From the NCBI GenBank assembly GCA_026120035.1, contig JALRME010000045.1, positions 124,001 through 188,000 of the forward strand: DNA of 64,000 nt, in the 5' to 3' direction. The translations under genes were made by a program, and so were the position numbers. The DNA is from Coleophoma eucalyptorum (taxonomy: Eukaryota; Ascomycota; Leotiomycetes; Helotiales; Dermateaceae). Under the pieces are notes generated by a model that searched no databases, was not told the origin of the DNA, and worked only from the letters and a program-made list of their open reading frames with translations. Of the stretch, positions 36,281 through 48,098 are shown piece after piece; positions within the stretch are counted from its first letter, which is position 1, and each line of letters starts with the position of its first letter.

Positions 36281-37318
36281 GCTCGCGGGCCATCCGCTTG
36301 ATGTTCCGCTCGGCAGTAAAAATTTATTATTATTACTATTACTATTGTTGTGCCTAGCGATAGCATCACCACTACCATATGCCACCGATACTTTACCGCG
36401 CCCTCAAGGCGTGTAGCAGACGCCAGACGGGCTTTGATGTCCGCATTAGGACCCATGATCCCCTCAGCGAAGTCGAGACTATGCGGGGTTCACGCCACCA
36501 CCAAAATGAACTTACTTTTGTATGGCTGATGTTGGAGCTCGTCTATCCCTTTCAGTCCATAAGGTAGCCCGGGCCAAAGCCAAAGCCAAGTAAGCTATGC
36601 TGTAACACAACCACCGCTAGCTAGACCGTAGACACAGGCATAGACATAGACGCAGATACAGATTCAAAAACCGCTGCAGATACCGATACGGGCACGCTCC
36701 CATTGCTCGCCGGCAACTAGCCAAAACCCGTGATCTAATGTATACGTCCGACTGGGTCGCCAAGATCAGGCCCTGGACCAAAGCCCATCATATGTGTCAC
36801 TCCAGGCAGATTTTCGGATAGCTCGTCCTCGATAACCTTTGGGTTGCGCTGCCAATCTTAAGTCAGTCTGCTGACACGAGCCCATGGTCTGGACGAACCC
36901 ATCGCATGTACAGCCAGGTAAGGGTGCAGGCAGTGCATATCCAATAATGTCAGCCAGCCAGCAAAAGCGAACTCAACAAAACACCGGTGTGTGTGTGCCG
37001 ACCAGTACGGGTGCAAACCCAAACCAAATGGAATCGGATGCCGCAAAGCAAAAGAACCATGCACGCCCTAAAGCAAACACGATGTCACGGAAATCCTGGG
37101 GTATGCATACATAACTGGTTGCAGAGTTCGCCCCTGGCAGGAGCAAACGTCATATTTTCTTGCTTCCCGCGGAGATGTAAGGTTTCTATGACATTCGCAG
37201 GACACACCCGCATGTAACTGGTACCAGTCCTTTTCACCAGCGCCAAGAACCAAGGCCACCGCCTTATTCGGAAACTTCCCGGATTCACCTGCCTGCTGGA
37301 TATTGGAGGTTGGAAGGG

Positions 37319-37378
37319 CTGCTAGTTGCTAGTTTCTAGTTGCTGGTTGCTGGATGCTGGATGCTGGATACTGGATGG
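37319..37378. repeat. Degenerate 7-bp tandem repeat (GCTAGTT to GCTGGAT)
   Basis: About eight 7-bp units that drift from GCTAGTT/TTCTAGTT through GCTGGTT to GCTGGAT. It is non-coding. Confidence 0.75.
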
Positions 37379-39429
37379 GCTGAACGGTTGGGGCGTTACC
37401 CCAAACCACCGTGATATGCATATGCACCGCTTCGGCCATCTATTACCCCGCCAAGTCAACACCAAGCCGCCTTCAGTGCCTTTCACCTCACGCCATCAAG
37501 GACCCGGAGGTAGAGATTGGGTTGGGCGTCGAAAAGATCCTGCTGATTGATGGACGAATGAATGATGCTGACGATGATTTGTATCATACCTTCTTATCTT
37601 CTGCCCTTATCTTGGACGCCAACTTAGGAAGGTTCTCGACTAGACTACATAGGCTCTTCAGCCTTTTAAGGAGGATTGATCTACACCACCGCTTCACCCC
37701 GTGGACGGACGGGGCTGGTCTACCCCAACATTTCAAGGGGCCTTGTTCTTGGACTGGACGCCTGTCCTGAATGCTTTCAAGTGGTTGTCGGCCCTCGTAT
37801 AAACTCTCTATCTCGCCATGAAAAATACCCGTCCGGCCGTTCCCTTTCCCTTCCCGCAAAGTCAAGCAGAAGCAACTTGGCGCGAGGTAACCACACCAGC
37901 TTGGGCTCCAGAGCTTCAGGCCAGGCTATCGCTCAGCTCCTGCAACCATCCCCCCTTTGAAGGCCGAGGGCTGGGAAGTGATGATGTGCTGATGAACGAA
38001 AAAGGTGCAACAAGCGGTCACACAAGGTTGTGTATCGTCACGCAAGCTACGTGTTGTGTGAGACAAGAGTCCCAGTAGATATGGGCAGCTCGGGAAAGGT
38101 GCAGGAATGAACGGAAAACAAGCCACAAGCCAGGCCCCCCTTCCATTTTCCCCGCGCATATGTGAATCCTGCTGAGTTGGCCGACGGCCATGGCGATGCT
38201 TCGCGGCGGCCGAGATCGATCTGGCGAGAGTTAGCTCTAGACCCCTCTTCAACGCTAGTCCTTGATCGATGATGGTTATGCTTCTGCAATCTAGCCTTGC
38301 ACTAAATCTCAAATCTGGTGGGCGTAGGAGTTACGCCATCTACCTAGCAGATAAGAGACGCTGAAGTCTTGGGGCTTCTTGCATGCGTGCGAGACTCGTA
38401 TCATCTACCTCATCGGTTTAGGACACCAAGAAGTAAGCAGCGAATACCAGGCAGAATCACTTCTTTTGGATTAGGCTCTATGTATTGTAGTAGTAACACC
38501 CTATCTTCTACGCTGCTTAACGGAGGCAACCCCGATTCATAAATATAAGCTGTCTATCTATTCGGCGGATGTTCCGTTTCCAAGCACTGTAGCACATGAT
38601 AGAGCATGAAGCCGAAGGTAGGCCACGGCAGTGTCTTATCTAACGGTAAATTGCCCAACCCCCCTTTCCCCACCTGCCTATCTCTTTTTTTCACAACGAC
38701 GATCTATTCACATTCAAACCTCAATGTTTCTAATGTGTAATATTACACGTGGACTAAAGCAATCCCAGCTTATCGCCTCGTAGGATTGAAGCCAAGACTA
38801 TAATCAGGGGCAGTGGAAAGTACCAGGTATGAGAAGTACCCAGTTATGTGTAGAAAATCAAATTACAGGGAGGGACATGTGATACCGAAAAGCCATGTCT
38901 GAGCATACTTTCATACCAGGAGAGCACAAATGGGCCAGTACAGTATTGAATGTCGCTAAACATCCGCCAAGGCAAGGAAGGTGGCAAAAGTATAACAACA
39001 AAGTCAAGCGAGGGGCCTTTCTATACTGCACTGCTCACCTATCATTCAACTTCCAAGTTACAAACACCCTTTGCAGATTCTCTTATCTACCGCGAGGAAA
39101 TCTAGTCTACATGTACATTTTCCTTCCCGTAAATGAAATTTCGAGGTCGAAAGTATTTCGGCCAAAGACAATAACTCAAGCCCTGGAAAGTACCTGGTAA
39201 TGAGCTCAGCAACGTCCTTGTTTGCGTATCTCATGATATACGCATCCTTGATACTCTTATCCCGCCTAGCAATTCAGACCATGAAAATACCGCAGTGACC
39301 AAACCAACCCTTCATCTTAGCTCCCATTCCCCAGAACCATGCATTCTCAATCCCAAACTCCTTCGGAGCACTCCAACACACACAGAAACCCAAAGCCAAC
39401 ATGTAAACCCCGGACCTCCCAAAGCACGC

Positions 39430-40320
39430 TCACAGAGACGGAACATCCAAATACACACCACTTCCTCCTGCACATCTCACTTCCCGGATCCAGATTCTGC
39501 AGACAGGGCATCTCACACCCATCCCAGACCCCATCCCATCTCCACAGGGATACATATCATTCAGCCACCAGCCAATACAGAAAGCGTGAAATACATGACC
39601 GCAAGGTAAAGCCCAAGCCTGCTCCTCTAACAATTCATTCCGAGACGGAGCATGGCTCCCTCCAGCCTCCGTGCTAGTCCCTGTGCCTGCTGCTGGGTAG
39701 CTGAAGTACGGCGCGGGCAGAATCAGGTCAGTGCAGATGCGGCAGTGGAAGGCGGTGCCATCAGCATTGAGGATCTGGCCCATTGGGGTGGTGTAAGTCC
39801 GAGCAGTAGGGCTGTACGGGTGCAGCATCTCGCCAGCGGGGTGTGTTGGAAGCGGGAGAGGTGGCGAGGCTGGATTGTAAGGGGCGGTGTTGGCAATATC
39901 GAGATTTGGGGAGGTGGGATCGTATTCGTAGATGCTCTGGCTACTTGGTAGCGGCAGCGCTGGACCCGAAGTCGAAGTGACATGTTGGTGCTGGGGACTG
40001 TCTTGGATTGGGAGCTCAAACTCGATACTCGCGGGGTCGAAATCGGCGAAGTCGTCGAGGTTCACGCTGGACAGGTCGGAGAATTTGTCCTCGTGGTCAG
40101 AAATGTCCATCTCGGCTTCGCTAATGCCTTCTGCGCTGACCATTTCCACGGGCTCATGCGCTGGCTGCGCTGAGGTCTGCTGATTTGCCTGCTCTGTGTG
40201 CGCGTCTTTCAGTGCTTCCAAGCCCTCTATGCCCGCTGGGATGGGCATGATCAGGTCTGGTTGACAGGATATCTTGACATCGTCCTGGTCAGACGCGTCG
40301 AACTCATCTGTTTGTGACAT
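39430..40320 (-). CDS. RING-type zinc-finger protein, probable E3 ubiquitin ligase
   Basis: A single-exon frame of 296 residues; I take the ATG at 40320 (MSQTDEFDASDQDDVK), because the longer frame from 40386 runs into the repeat array. The first ~190 residues are acidic, Ser/Pro-rich and probably disordered (DISDHEDKFSDLSSVNLDDF). The C-terminal ~105 residues hold a RING-like finger: CRIC, then after a ~45-residue insertion ALPCGHVFHAFCIGWWL, then RCPVCRIWI. The spacing gives Cys-x2-Cys, Cys-x-His-x2-His-x2-Cys and Cys-x2-Cys, the pattern of a RING-H2 domain with a long first loop. No membrane segment is visible. The substrate is unknown. A 549-bp mosaic minisatellite begins 22 bp upstream of the start codon and must lie in its promoter or leader. 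Confidence 0.82.
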   Translation of the reverse strand: MSQTDEFDASDQDDVKISCQPDLIMPIPAGIEGLEALKDAHTEQANQQTSAQPAHEPVEMVSAEGISEAEMDISDHEDKFSDLSSVNLDDFADFDPASIEFELPIQDSPQHQHVTSTSGPALPLPSSQSIYEYDPTSPNLDIANTAPYNPASPPLPLPTHPAGEMLHPYSPTARTYTTPMGQILNADGTAFHCRICTDLILPAPYFSYPAAGTGTSTEAGGSHAPSRNELLEEQAWALPCGHVFHAFCIGWWLNDMYPCGDGMGSGMGVRCPVCRIWIREVRCAGGSGVYLDVPSL

Positions 40321-40342
40321 CTTAAATACAACTAGAGTGGAC

Positions 40343-40891
40343 GATCTTAAATTGAGAAGTCCAATCAAAGTGAACGATCTACACAAGGTGAGTGACCTTG
40401 ATGTTAATATCCTCTAATAAAGTGAACGATCTAGCAGAGTTGAACGATCTATACAAGGTGAGCAACCTTGATGTGAATATCCTCCAATCGAGTGAACGAT
40501 CTAGCTGAGTTGAATGGTTTTGAAATAAAAAGTCCAGTCAAAGTGAACGATCTACACAAGGTGAGCAACCTTGATATGAATATCCTCTAGGAAAGTGAAC
40601 GATCTAGCTGAGTTGAACGATCTTCACAAGGTGAGCGACTTTGATGTGATTCCTCCAACAGAGTAAACGATCTAGCCGAGTTGAACGATCTTCACAAGGT
40701 GAGCGACCTTGATATGAATCCCCCAACAAAGTGAACGATCTAGCTGAGTTGAGTGATCTTGAAATGAAAAATCCAGTCAAAGTGAACGATCTACAAAAGG
40801 TGAGCGACCTAGATGTGAATAACCCCCAATAGAGTGAACTATCTACACAAGGTGAGCGACCTTGATGTGAATATCCTCCACTAGATAAGGC
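40343..40891. repeat. Mosaic minisatellite of three GATCT-bounded blocks (18, 33 and 52 bp)
   Basis: The array consists of 15 blocks, nearly all starting with GATCT and ending with TGAAC. Block X (52 bp; core ACACAAGGTGAGCGACCTTG) starts at 40376, 40446, 40549, 40619, 40687, 40788 and 40840. Block Y (18 bp, GATCTAGCTGAGTTGAAC) starts at 40428, 40498, 40601, 40669 and 40737. Block Z (33 bp; core AAGTCCAGTCAAAGTGAAC) starts at 40343, 40516 and 40755. The order is Z X Y X Y Z X Y X Y X Y Z X X. Two X copies carry 2-bp deletions. Block lengths are not all multiples of three, so it is not coding. It lies directly upstream of the RING gene and between it and the POT1-like gene. Confidence 0.93.
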
Positions 40892-41239
40892 GAGCGGTTC
40901 AAAGGTGGATGGCGCAGATAGAATAATGTAGCTGAGGTGAGCGAATTAGAAGCGGCCTTTGATGTAAGATCAGGGTAGACCGTGTGGTATGGTTGTGATA
41001 GAAAAGATGTCTTAGAAGGAGAATTGGTAGATTGAAATAATGAAGGCGAGGTCACCAAAAGTCAGAATTTCATAGCTGGCAACTGCGAGACGGATCTAGA
41101 AATTTGTAGCACGCGTCGTCCTTAGGGCAGATGTACGATCACAGCTGTGAGTTGCAATTAGCACCCCACAAGCTTTTTAATATTATTTATCATACAAGAT
41201 CCTATCCACTCCAATGTATATTAGAAGTGCTCTCTGGGC
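40892..41239. other. Short intergenic region downstream of the POT1-like gene
   Basis: About 350 bp between the minisatellite and the POT1-like stop codon. No gene seen. Confidence 0.5.
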
Positions 41240-44200
41240 CTATAATGCCTTTTTTGTTCGACTTTTGGGCACAGGGGTGCCTTTATCGCCATTCGCCCGT
41301 TCAAGCTTTGCCTTAGCAATTGAGTCCAGGTCTTTAAACCATGTTTTCAAAACCTCAATATGGTTCAGCTCACCATCCCCATGCTCAACTGGAGGCCCAC
41401 GGACTTCTACAACATTCGTTTCACCTTTGTAAACTGCCCAACTACTTGATTCGTTTTGATCTGAGCGTAGCGAAAAGCCTCCTTTGATTGATTGAACCTG
41501 AAAGTTCCGCAGTAGAACACCATCGCCTTCATTTATAATGGGCAAAGCATCTTTGTAAGGTCTGAAAACCTGAACCTCGATGACATGACTAGGTCCAATA
41601 GATACGTCAGTGATCTTGAAGGAGATCTGGTAGTGTCGAGGACCATTCTTGGCTCGTTGTGGCTCTGGCGTGCTCGTAGTCGCAATAGCTAATACATCCA
41701 GCTTTTTAGCAATATTATACCGGAGCAACTTCAGTGCAGTGAAGTCTGCTAAATCAGTCCGCAGTGCCCTGGTTAATCTCAACTTCAATGTAGAGTCAGG
41801 AGTCTTGGCATCTTTGGCTGGCTTTGTTGGTGACTCCAATGCTGACATAGCCAATTCAATGCTTGCATCATGGCCTCTTGGAGTTGGGTTTTCATCTAAG
41901 GTAATGGACAAGTTACTATTAACACTCCCAGGTGTGGTCGATTTAACATGGCGAGCGGATCTCCTAACTGGTGTTGCTGGTGCTTGGTGTAGTACGCTTA
42001 ATCTGGTAATACTATCTGCATCAGACTCCTTTACAGAACTATTTGTTGGCTCGTCGTTAGAAGTCGTAGTTGGGCCTTCTTTTGCCTGCTCTGGAGAGGC
42101 AGGCTCATGAGAATGTAGCTCCTGCTCCTCTCGCATCAGCTGCTGTGAGACAGGATCTTCGTCGGAGTCATCTTCATTTGAGAGCGCTGCAGTGTCCCCA
42201 ACAAGATTTTCAACTGGCTCTAACTCAGTAGAAATCTGCACCGCCCTTTCATCGACAGTCCTCTGGAGCACCTCCTTTTGAAGGACATTTGGAGACTCCT
42301 CTTGTCTTGACACAACAATCACATCACTTACTGTAGTCTCAAGACTTTTTTGTACTGGCGTATCTAGATCTGACGCAAAAGTCCTTTCCGACTTCTGAGT
42401 GTCCTCTGGGGTTGGAAGCTGGGCAGTGTTGTCTGGTTGCGCGTCTCCACCAAGAATTTCAATGACGTTTTCGGCTTCTGTTTCTTCTCTTGACGCTTCC
42501 ATATCATCCATCTCTTGACCCGCCTCAGGAGATGCAAGCTCCGTGGGGACGTCTGGTAAGGTTGGGTACACTATGCTTTGAGGATGTTCATCACGAGTAC
42601 CATCCAAACTGACCTGACTTCTCGGCGCCCTGTCTGAGTCTTGAGTCAGAGTTTTTGTCGCATGATCATTCGCATATTCAAAAACGGGGGTTGACTCGTG
42701 GTTTATTGTGGTTGGGGCACCAATAACTAAAGAATGGGGCACGATTGGTGAATGAATGGTTGCCTCTGATTGAGTCATATTCGCAAAATCCTGCGGCTGC
42801 ACAGGTGTAGTCATAATGTGATCTAGACTTTGTTGACCTTCACCAAGGCTTCCGGCTGCAGTTGCATCATCAAGGTGAACCATATCCGCGACGTACTGTT
42901 CATGTACCGCTGCAGGTTCTGAGTGGAATTTTGATGGAGAATCAGAAACCATTAGAGAAATCTTCTCTGTTTTCTGCTCCACATCTGGCATCTCTTCGTG
43001 ACCGGCGGCAGGCTCCGAGCCTACTACTTCATTCTCAGACTTCAAAGTTTCTATTAACGAAGTTGAATGATCCATGTCTGTGTTCGTGATCTCAGCAAAT
43101 TGGCTTAAATCTTCAGAATTGGGGACAGTTGCTCCAGCGTCATTTGAGCTATCTGGCATCTTGTCCTTGCCATCTCCAAGCTTGGGAGATAGCTGCCTCA
43201 GGAAACCCTGCGCATCACGCTCTTCAGTCTGCTCAAGTCCGTCTTCTGTCTTTTTCACTTCCTGGGACGAATTTTGCTCCTCTTGGTGGTCATCCGGTAT
43301 GTCTTGCATATCTTCCTCATTCCCCTCAATTCTATCCACATCCAATGGCGTAGGATCGATCATCTCCATATCCTCATCACTGAACGTTTCTCCTTCTGCG
43401 CTATCAAGGTCGGCACTAGGCTGTGCGACACTTTCATCCGAGTCGGAGTACTCTTCAGCACTGGTATTCAAGTCCTGTTTTGGTGTTTCTGCATATGCAG
43501 CCGAATCCTGCTCTGCTTCCATCTCCTGCTCTTTATACCCGAGCTCGGCTCCACTATCGCTCCGACTCGAATCTTTCTCACTCACTTCTTCCTCCTCTTC
43601 CTGTACTGAATGTTGTCCGTCCCGATGTAAAGTGTCCCGATCAACAGAATGTATTTTTTTCGGCGGAGGTCGAGTTGCAGGCTCATCTTCGTCGTCCGAA
43701 GATAAAAGGTTAATTACCACAGGCGGGCTTTGCTCTTGCGGTGCAGCTTGACGGGGTTCATCTTCCATCTCTTCATCTTCGTCCTCATAGCCCTCCTCAT
43801 CCTCCTCATAACCCTCTTCATATTCATCATCATATCGATGAGATTCATCCGAATCATATTCCCCCTCATTATCATCAGAACCATAATCCTCGAAGCCAGG
43901 ACGAATGCTTTCTGCACCTTCAAGATCGTTCTCCTCTTCCTCGCTCTCATATTCAGCCTCTACTTCAGACATTTTGTGCGGACTACGCTCCACATGTCCA
44001 GATTCTTCGTCCTCGCCGTCATCCGTCAGGAAATCTGATCTATGTACGGGTTTCTGTCGAGGCACGCTTTCACTTCTTTGAGAAGGGGTTTTGTTGGCCT
44101 TGTCATAATCTTTCTCCACAGCAATGTCATTTTCTTCGTCATTATCCTCCATCAGGTTAATGGTCGGAGATCGTCCACTGTGTGATCGAGACATGGCCAC

Positions 44201-46040
44201 AGAGGCTTGACTTGATGCTGACTGTTGCTCTGCATGATATGCATAGCTTGGTACAAGTTCATCCTCCGGTAGATCAGGATATTGGGCAGCCTCGGGGGCA
44301 ATATTCCAGGATTCACCATCAGCGTCTCCAGTATTGACCTCTCCAATTTCTGGGTACTGTGGATGCCCTGGAGTAGGCATTCCGCCATCATCATAGTACA
44401 ATTGCCCGGTTTGCTTCTGATCATTAAGCTGATCAGCATATGATTCTGTATCTATTGCCTCCGGCTCGTCAGTTTGGCCCTGGTATGGCGAGAGTGGGCG
44501 GCTGACGACGTCGTTCTCGCTCTGCCATTTTCCATATTGGTGCTCTGAATTTTCATTTGAAATCTCCACCATTGAATCTATGTTTCCAAAAACAATGTCG
44601 ACTTCTAACGATTTTTCCAAACCTGGCACAACCTCGTCGGCATTCCTCATAGGACTAGCATTGTAAATGTCTTCATCGAGATGAGTTGTCTGTGCCCCCT
44701 GGTTGACAGCTGTAAAGTGCCTTCCCAAATCGGGTCCAAATCTAAGTTGGGTCGGTGTCTCAGGGGCACCAAACACGCCAGACTTTATCTCGACAAGGGG
44801 AGACACTAATGGTAGACCGTCGGAAGGAAGGGGCAGAAGTCGAGGAGACAAAGGCATTTCCCCTGGAACATCGTTTTGCTGCACTTTCTCTCTGCCCGCA
44901 TCGAATATCTCTCCTAAAAGCTCCGTGTTTGCTGGTTGCACCTGGGGTATGCTCGGAGGAAGCATAATTTGCTGGGGTCTGGCTATGCCTACCAAGTCAT
45001 CGACATGCCCAAGTTCATTTGGCTGGTTCCCAGCGTCTGTAGTATGAGATTCTTTGTCTCTCTCCGTGGTAGGACCTGTGAATGACTGCTTTGCGAATTC
45101 TGCAAGTACTTCTGCCGCATCACCAGCCTCAAGGCCCTCAGTTTGGCTTGCTTCATTCACCATTGCAGGTACTGCATGTGTTGCCTCATCAGGAATCTGT
45201 TGAGAATCATCTGTCAAAATATCGGCCGTTTCCTCTTGTTCCTCACCCCCAGGTGTAGGTGACCTGCTTGTGTACCGCCATTGCCTGCTCTGTCGTGCAG
45301 ATTTCACTCTCTTCCTACCTTTACCCGGCACTGTGCCATCCTCCTCCGCGAAAAGATCATAGCCACTGTCAAACAAAGAGCCATACGATGTCCTAGCACG
45401 TTTGACGAAGGCTGGGGAAGCCCATTCCTCAGTTTCGATTCTTGATGTAAGTAGGTTTCGTGGGTCACGCAGTGGTGTGGAAGTATTCGCCGGTTCAGGC
45501 GAGGGTGTTCTGTTTGTTGCTGCTGACTCCGATTGTTGCGATTGCTCAGGATGATCAATATCAATCGATTGCGCATCCTGTGAATCGTTTTGATGAAACT
45601 GCCCAAAAGTTAAGTTATATCCAAGCATATTATTTATGGGGTCTGACCTGAAGCAGCAATCTTTCCGTGAACTTAAGCTCAAAGTCTACGCCTCTACCTG
45701 GTGTAGCCGTTTCGGAAATGCCCTCAAGCCACTGAACTCCATCCAAACAGAGGAGAACTTCATCTCCGCTCGCAATGCCAGCCTTTGCGACAGCTTTGGC
45801 ACTTGATCCGGAGAACTGCACACGCACTTGTCCTCTGTTTCTACGAAGCCGGAAGTCAGGCTCTACCAAGAGAAATGCAATAGATCCAGCTGCAGAGCTG
45901 TATGGCCAGGTAAGAGCCACAGTCGCTCTCAGTGACCTTGAAGACGGCGCGGCAAGAAGGGGAGTAAGTTGCGCTATGGGTATGTGGGCTCTCGATTCGA
46001 TCGTGGAAGCAGCGCTATCTGCTGCTGCGTTATCTGCCAT
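41240..46040 (-). CDS. Telo_bind (POT1/Cdc13-type OB-fold) protein with long acidic middle region
   Basis: Exons 45648-46040 and 41240-45598 (49-nt intron with a less usual GTCAGA donor and GGCAG acceptor) give 1,583 residues. The C-terminal ~165 residues contain a telomeric single-strand DNA-binding OB fold of the POT1/Cdc13 class: LKLLRYNIAKKLDVLAIAT, PRHYQISFKITDVSIGPSHV and EVQVFRPYKDALPIINEGDG, then GDGVLLRNFQVQSIKGGFSL. The first 131 residues also look like a beta-rich OB module (RGQVRVQFSGSSAKAVAKAG, SGDEVLLCLDGVQWLEG). The ~1,250 residues between are acidic, Ser/Glu/Asp-rich and probably disordered, with runs such as EEYEEGYEEDEEGYEDEDEE. A role in telomere end protection or other ssDNA binding is inferred from the domain class. 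It is divergent from the FMO gene. Confidence 0.85.
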
Positions 46041-46718
46041 TGAGATTTCACAAGGACCTCGGTCTTACGGATAAGACCTGTCATGGCCCGTGGACCTTTT
46101 ATATCGTCAGCTGTGAAATAGTGGTGGTGTTGAGTTGGTTTGGTCGCGTATCAAGAAGCTTGACGCGATGAGAGCTGCAGTCTGCTACGGCAGAATTCAG
46201 GCGGTGGGGCGAGACCAGTCTTCGACACCTTGTACAGGAACATTCTTCATTCTTTCCAGTTGTTAGTAGCAAACTATGATTTTTATATGTCGGTCTTGAA
46301 AACCCTGAACAAGTACGGTTATCGGTATAGAACATGTCTCTTCCGGATTTATCGCGTTTGCTATTACTATTAACAGTTCTTCTATCACTGAGCCAGCCAT
46401 ACAGTAGTGGGGCGGCCAAAGCGGTTGATCCTCCACACTTGCCGGATCACACCATCTGCTTCTTCCATTCTTTCAGTTTTGATTTCTACACTTTTATCTG
46501 TCCTACGTTTCTATACGAAAGGAATCTGATCCCAAGGAAGCCTCTACTCGTTTGCACTCAAGGACTTGCTCCCAAGCCTTTCATAGTTGTTCTCAACTCC
46601 TGGTCCAGGTGGCTTTATTCTGTACTGATAAGTTATCTCTAATCCTGGCAAAATCTAGAGGTACCAAATTACATCGCGCAGATTGAATCCAAGGGCTCAT
46701 CAGAGTCGAGGCAATTCG
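46041..46718. other. Divergent promoter region between the POT1-like and FMO genes
   Basis: About 680 bp. An open frame at 46334-46642 has no recognisable product, and the FMO frame extends upstream only to a TTG at 46683. No further gene is supported. Confidence 0.5.
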
Positions 46719-48098
46719 ATGGGCTCCATAGTGCGCGGCTTTGCTGTGAAAAGGATAGCCATCATTGGAGCTGGTCCATCTGGTCTTGCGGCAGCGAAAT
46801 ACCTGAAAGCTGAAAGGGCCTTCTCTGAAATTGACATTTACGAGCAACAGAGTGAAGTCGGAGGAGTATGGAACTACACACCAAATGTCGCTGGGAAAAC
46901 CAGAGTTCCACAGATCAACCCGCAAGTGCCTGTGGATGAACCGATATGGCCGGAAGGAGCATCAGTTCCGTTATTCTCGAACCCCATGTATGACCATCTC
47001 AATACGAATATACCCAAAGATCTGATGCAGTTCTCCGATCAACCATTTCTAGCGGAGTCGTTGCTGTTTCCTTCCAGAGAAGACGTACAGGATTATCTTG
47101 TGCGGTACTCACAGGACGTTAGAAGTCTTATAATATTTTCAACACAAGTCCAGAATGTGTGTTACGAAGATTGCTGGAAGGTATTTTCCAAGTCTCTAGC
47201 TACCAATGAAGCAAGACTCAAGGAATATGATGCGATCATAGTGGCTAGTGGGCATTACACAGTCCCTGTGGTTCCCTCTGTCAAGGGCATCGAAGCATTT
47301 CACGCTGCCTATCCTTTTATCATCAGCCATTCCAAGACCTATCGAACCCCATTGGCATATAAAGACAAGAAGGTTATTGTTGTAGGAAGCGCAGCTTCCG
47401 GGTTGGATATTGGCAATCAAATAAGTCAAGTCTGCCAAAAGCCACTTTTGAATTCTGTGCGCACCCCCTCGCCAAACAAGCCAGATCCAAGGTACAAGGA
47501 GGAATTGTCACCCATAGTCGAGTTTGTCATTGAAGACAGGGCTGTTAAATTTGCAGATGGGAGGATGGAGAAGGGGATAGATGCTGTTGTGTATTGCACA
47601 GGATATCTATACTCCTATCCATTTTTGGACTCTTTGAACCCTCCCATAGTCACAAGTGGCCAGCGAGTGAATGGACTATACAAACACTTCATCTCCATTT
47701 CTCATCCGACTCTAGCTTTCACAGCATTGCAGAAGAAAGTCATTCCCTTCCCACTGTCGGAGGCCCAGAGCTCGGTATTGGCCAAGGTATGGTCGAACAA
47801 GCTGCAGTTGCCCGAGAAACAGGAAATGATCGATTGGGAAAAGCAACTGTTGGAAGAGAAAGGCGATACCGCAGAGTTCCACGTTCTTGGGACGCCTGGC
47901 GATGGACAGTATATAAACGACACTCATGATTGGGCTATGAATGCCGATGGGCCTGTGACAAAAGAGCCTCCACGCTGGGGTAAGAGACTACAAGGTATAC
48001 GAGCAATATTCGCAGATATCAGGAAGAAGTTTATAGAAGATGGTGCGTCAGCAAAGACACTAGAAGATTTGGATTTACATTTTGAGAGCGATGATTGA
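46719..48098 (+). CDS. Flavin-containing monooxygenase-like oxidoreductase
   Basis: A single exon of 459 residues starting MGSIVRGFAVKRIAIIGAGP. The FAD-binding Rossmann motif is GAGPSGLAAAKYL (about residue 16), followed by IDIYEQQSEVGGVWNY, the usual acidic end of the second strand and the GGVW motif of FMOs. A second dinucleotide-binding motif, KKVIVVGSAASGLDIGNQIS (about residue 220), should bind NADPH. IIVASGHYTVPVVPSVKG and DAVVYCTGYLYSYPFL match the conserved FMO segments after each domain. Such enzymes oxygenate soft nucleophiles (N or S); the substrate cannot be told. The sequence is complete, with no frameshift. An intron-free gene is unremarkable for this family in fungi. Confidence 0.88.
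   Translation: MGSIVRGFAVKRIAIIGAGPSGLAAAKYLKAERAFSEIDIYEQQSEVGGVWNYTPNVAGKTRVPQINPQVPVDEPIWPEGASVPLFSNPMYDHLNTNIPKDLMQFSDQPFLAESLLFPSREDVQDYLVRYSQDVRSLIIFSTQVQNVCYEDCWKVFSKSLATNEARLKEYDAIIVASGHYTVPVVPSVKGIEAFHAAYPFIISHSKTYRTPLAYKDKKVIVVGSAASGLDIGNQISQVCQKPLLNSVRTPSPNKPDPRYKEELSPIVEFVIEDRAVKFADGRMEKGIDAVVYCTGYLYSYPFLDSLNPPIVTSGQRVNGLYKHFISISHPTLAFTALQKKVIPFPLSEAQSSVLAKVWSNKLQLPEKQEMIDWEKQLLEEKGDTAEFHVLGTPGDGQYINDTHDWAMNADGPVTKEPPRWGKRLQGIRAIFADIRKKFIEDGASAKTLEDLDLHFESDD

Larger units (their letters stand above)
33021..39429. other. 6.4-kb region without a recognisable gene
   Basis: Between the NmrA start and the stop of the RING gene I found no ORF with family resemblance. Open frames up to 205 codons (for example 35740-36357 plus and 33322-33909 minus) are low-complexity or driven by simple repeats. 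Visible structure includes TGATAAG-type GATA motifs (33487-33493, 34043-34050), a TGCCAA hexanucleotide repeat (36222-36280), an ATT/ACT trinucleotide tract (about 36318-36355), and a GCTGGAT/GCTAGTT repeat (37319-37378). Part of it is probably the NmrA promoter and leader; a non-coding transcript or a small gene cannot be ruled out. Confidence 0.5.

Noticed and set aside
35740..36417. ORFs encoding Gln-Cys or Pro-Met repeats
   Set aside because: Produced by the TGCCAA hexanucleotide and ATT/ACT microsatellites, open on both strands.
40318..40386. Upstream ATG at 40386 for the RING protein
   Set aside because: The added 22 residues would be encoded by the minisatellite start; the ATG at 40320 is a better start.
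40343..40891. CRISPR-like array
   Set aside because: Eukaryotic context, no unique spacers; all segments belong to three recurring blocks.
43714..44160. ORFs within the POT1-like gene on both strands
   Set aside because: Shadows of the acidic GAA/GAT-rich coding sequence.
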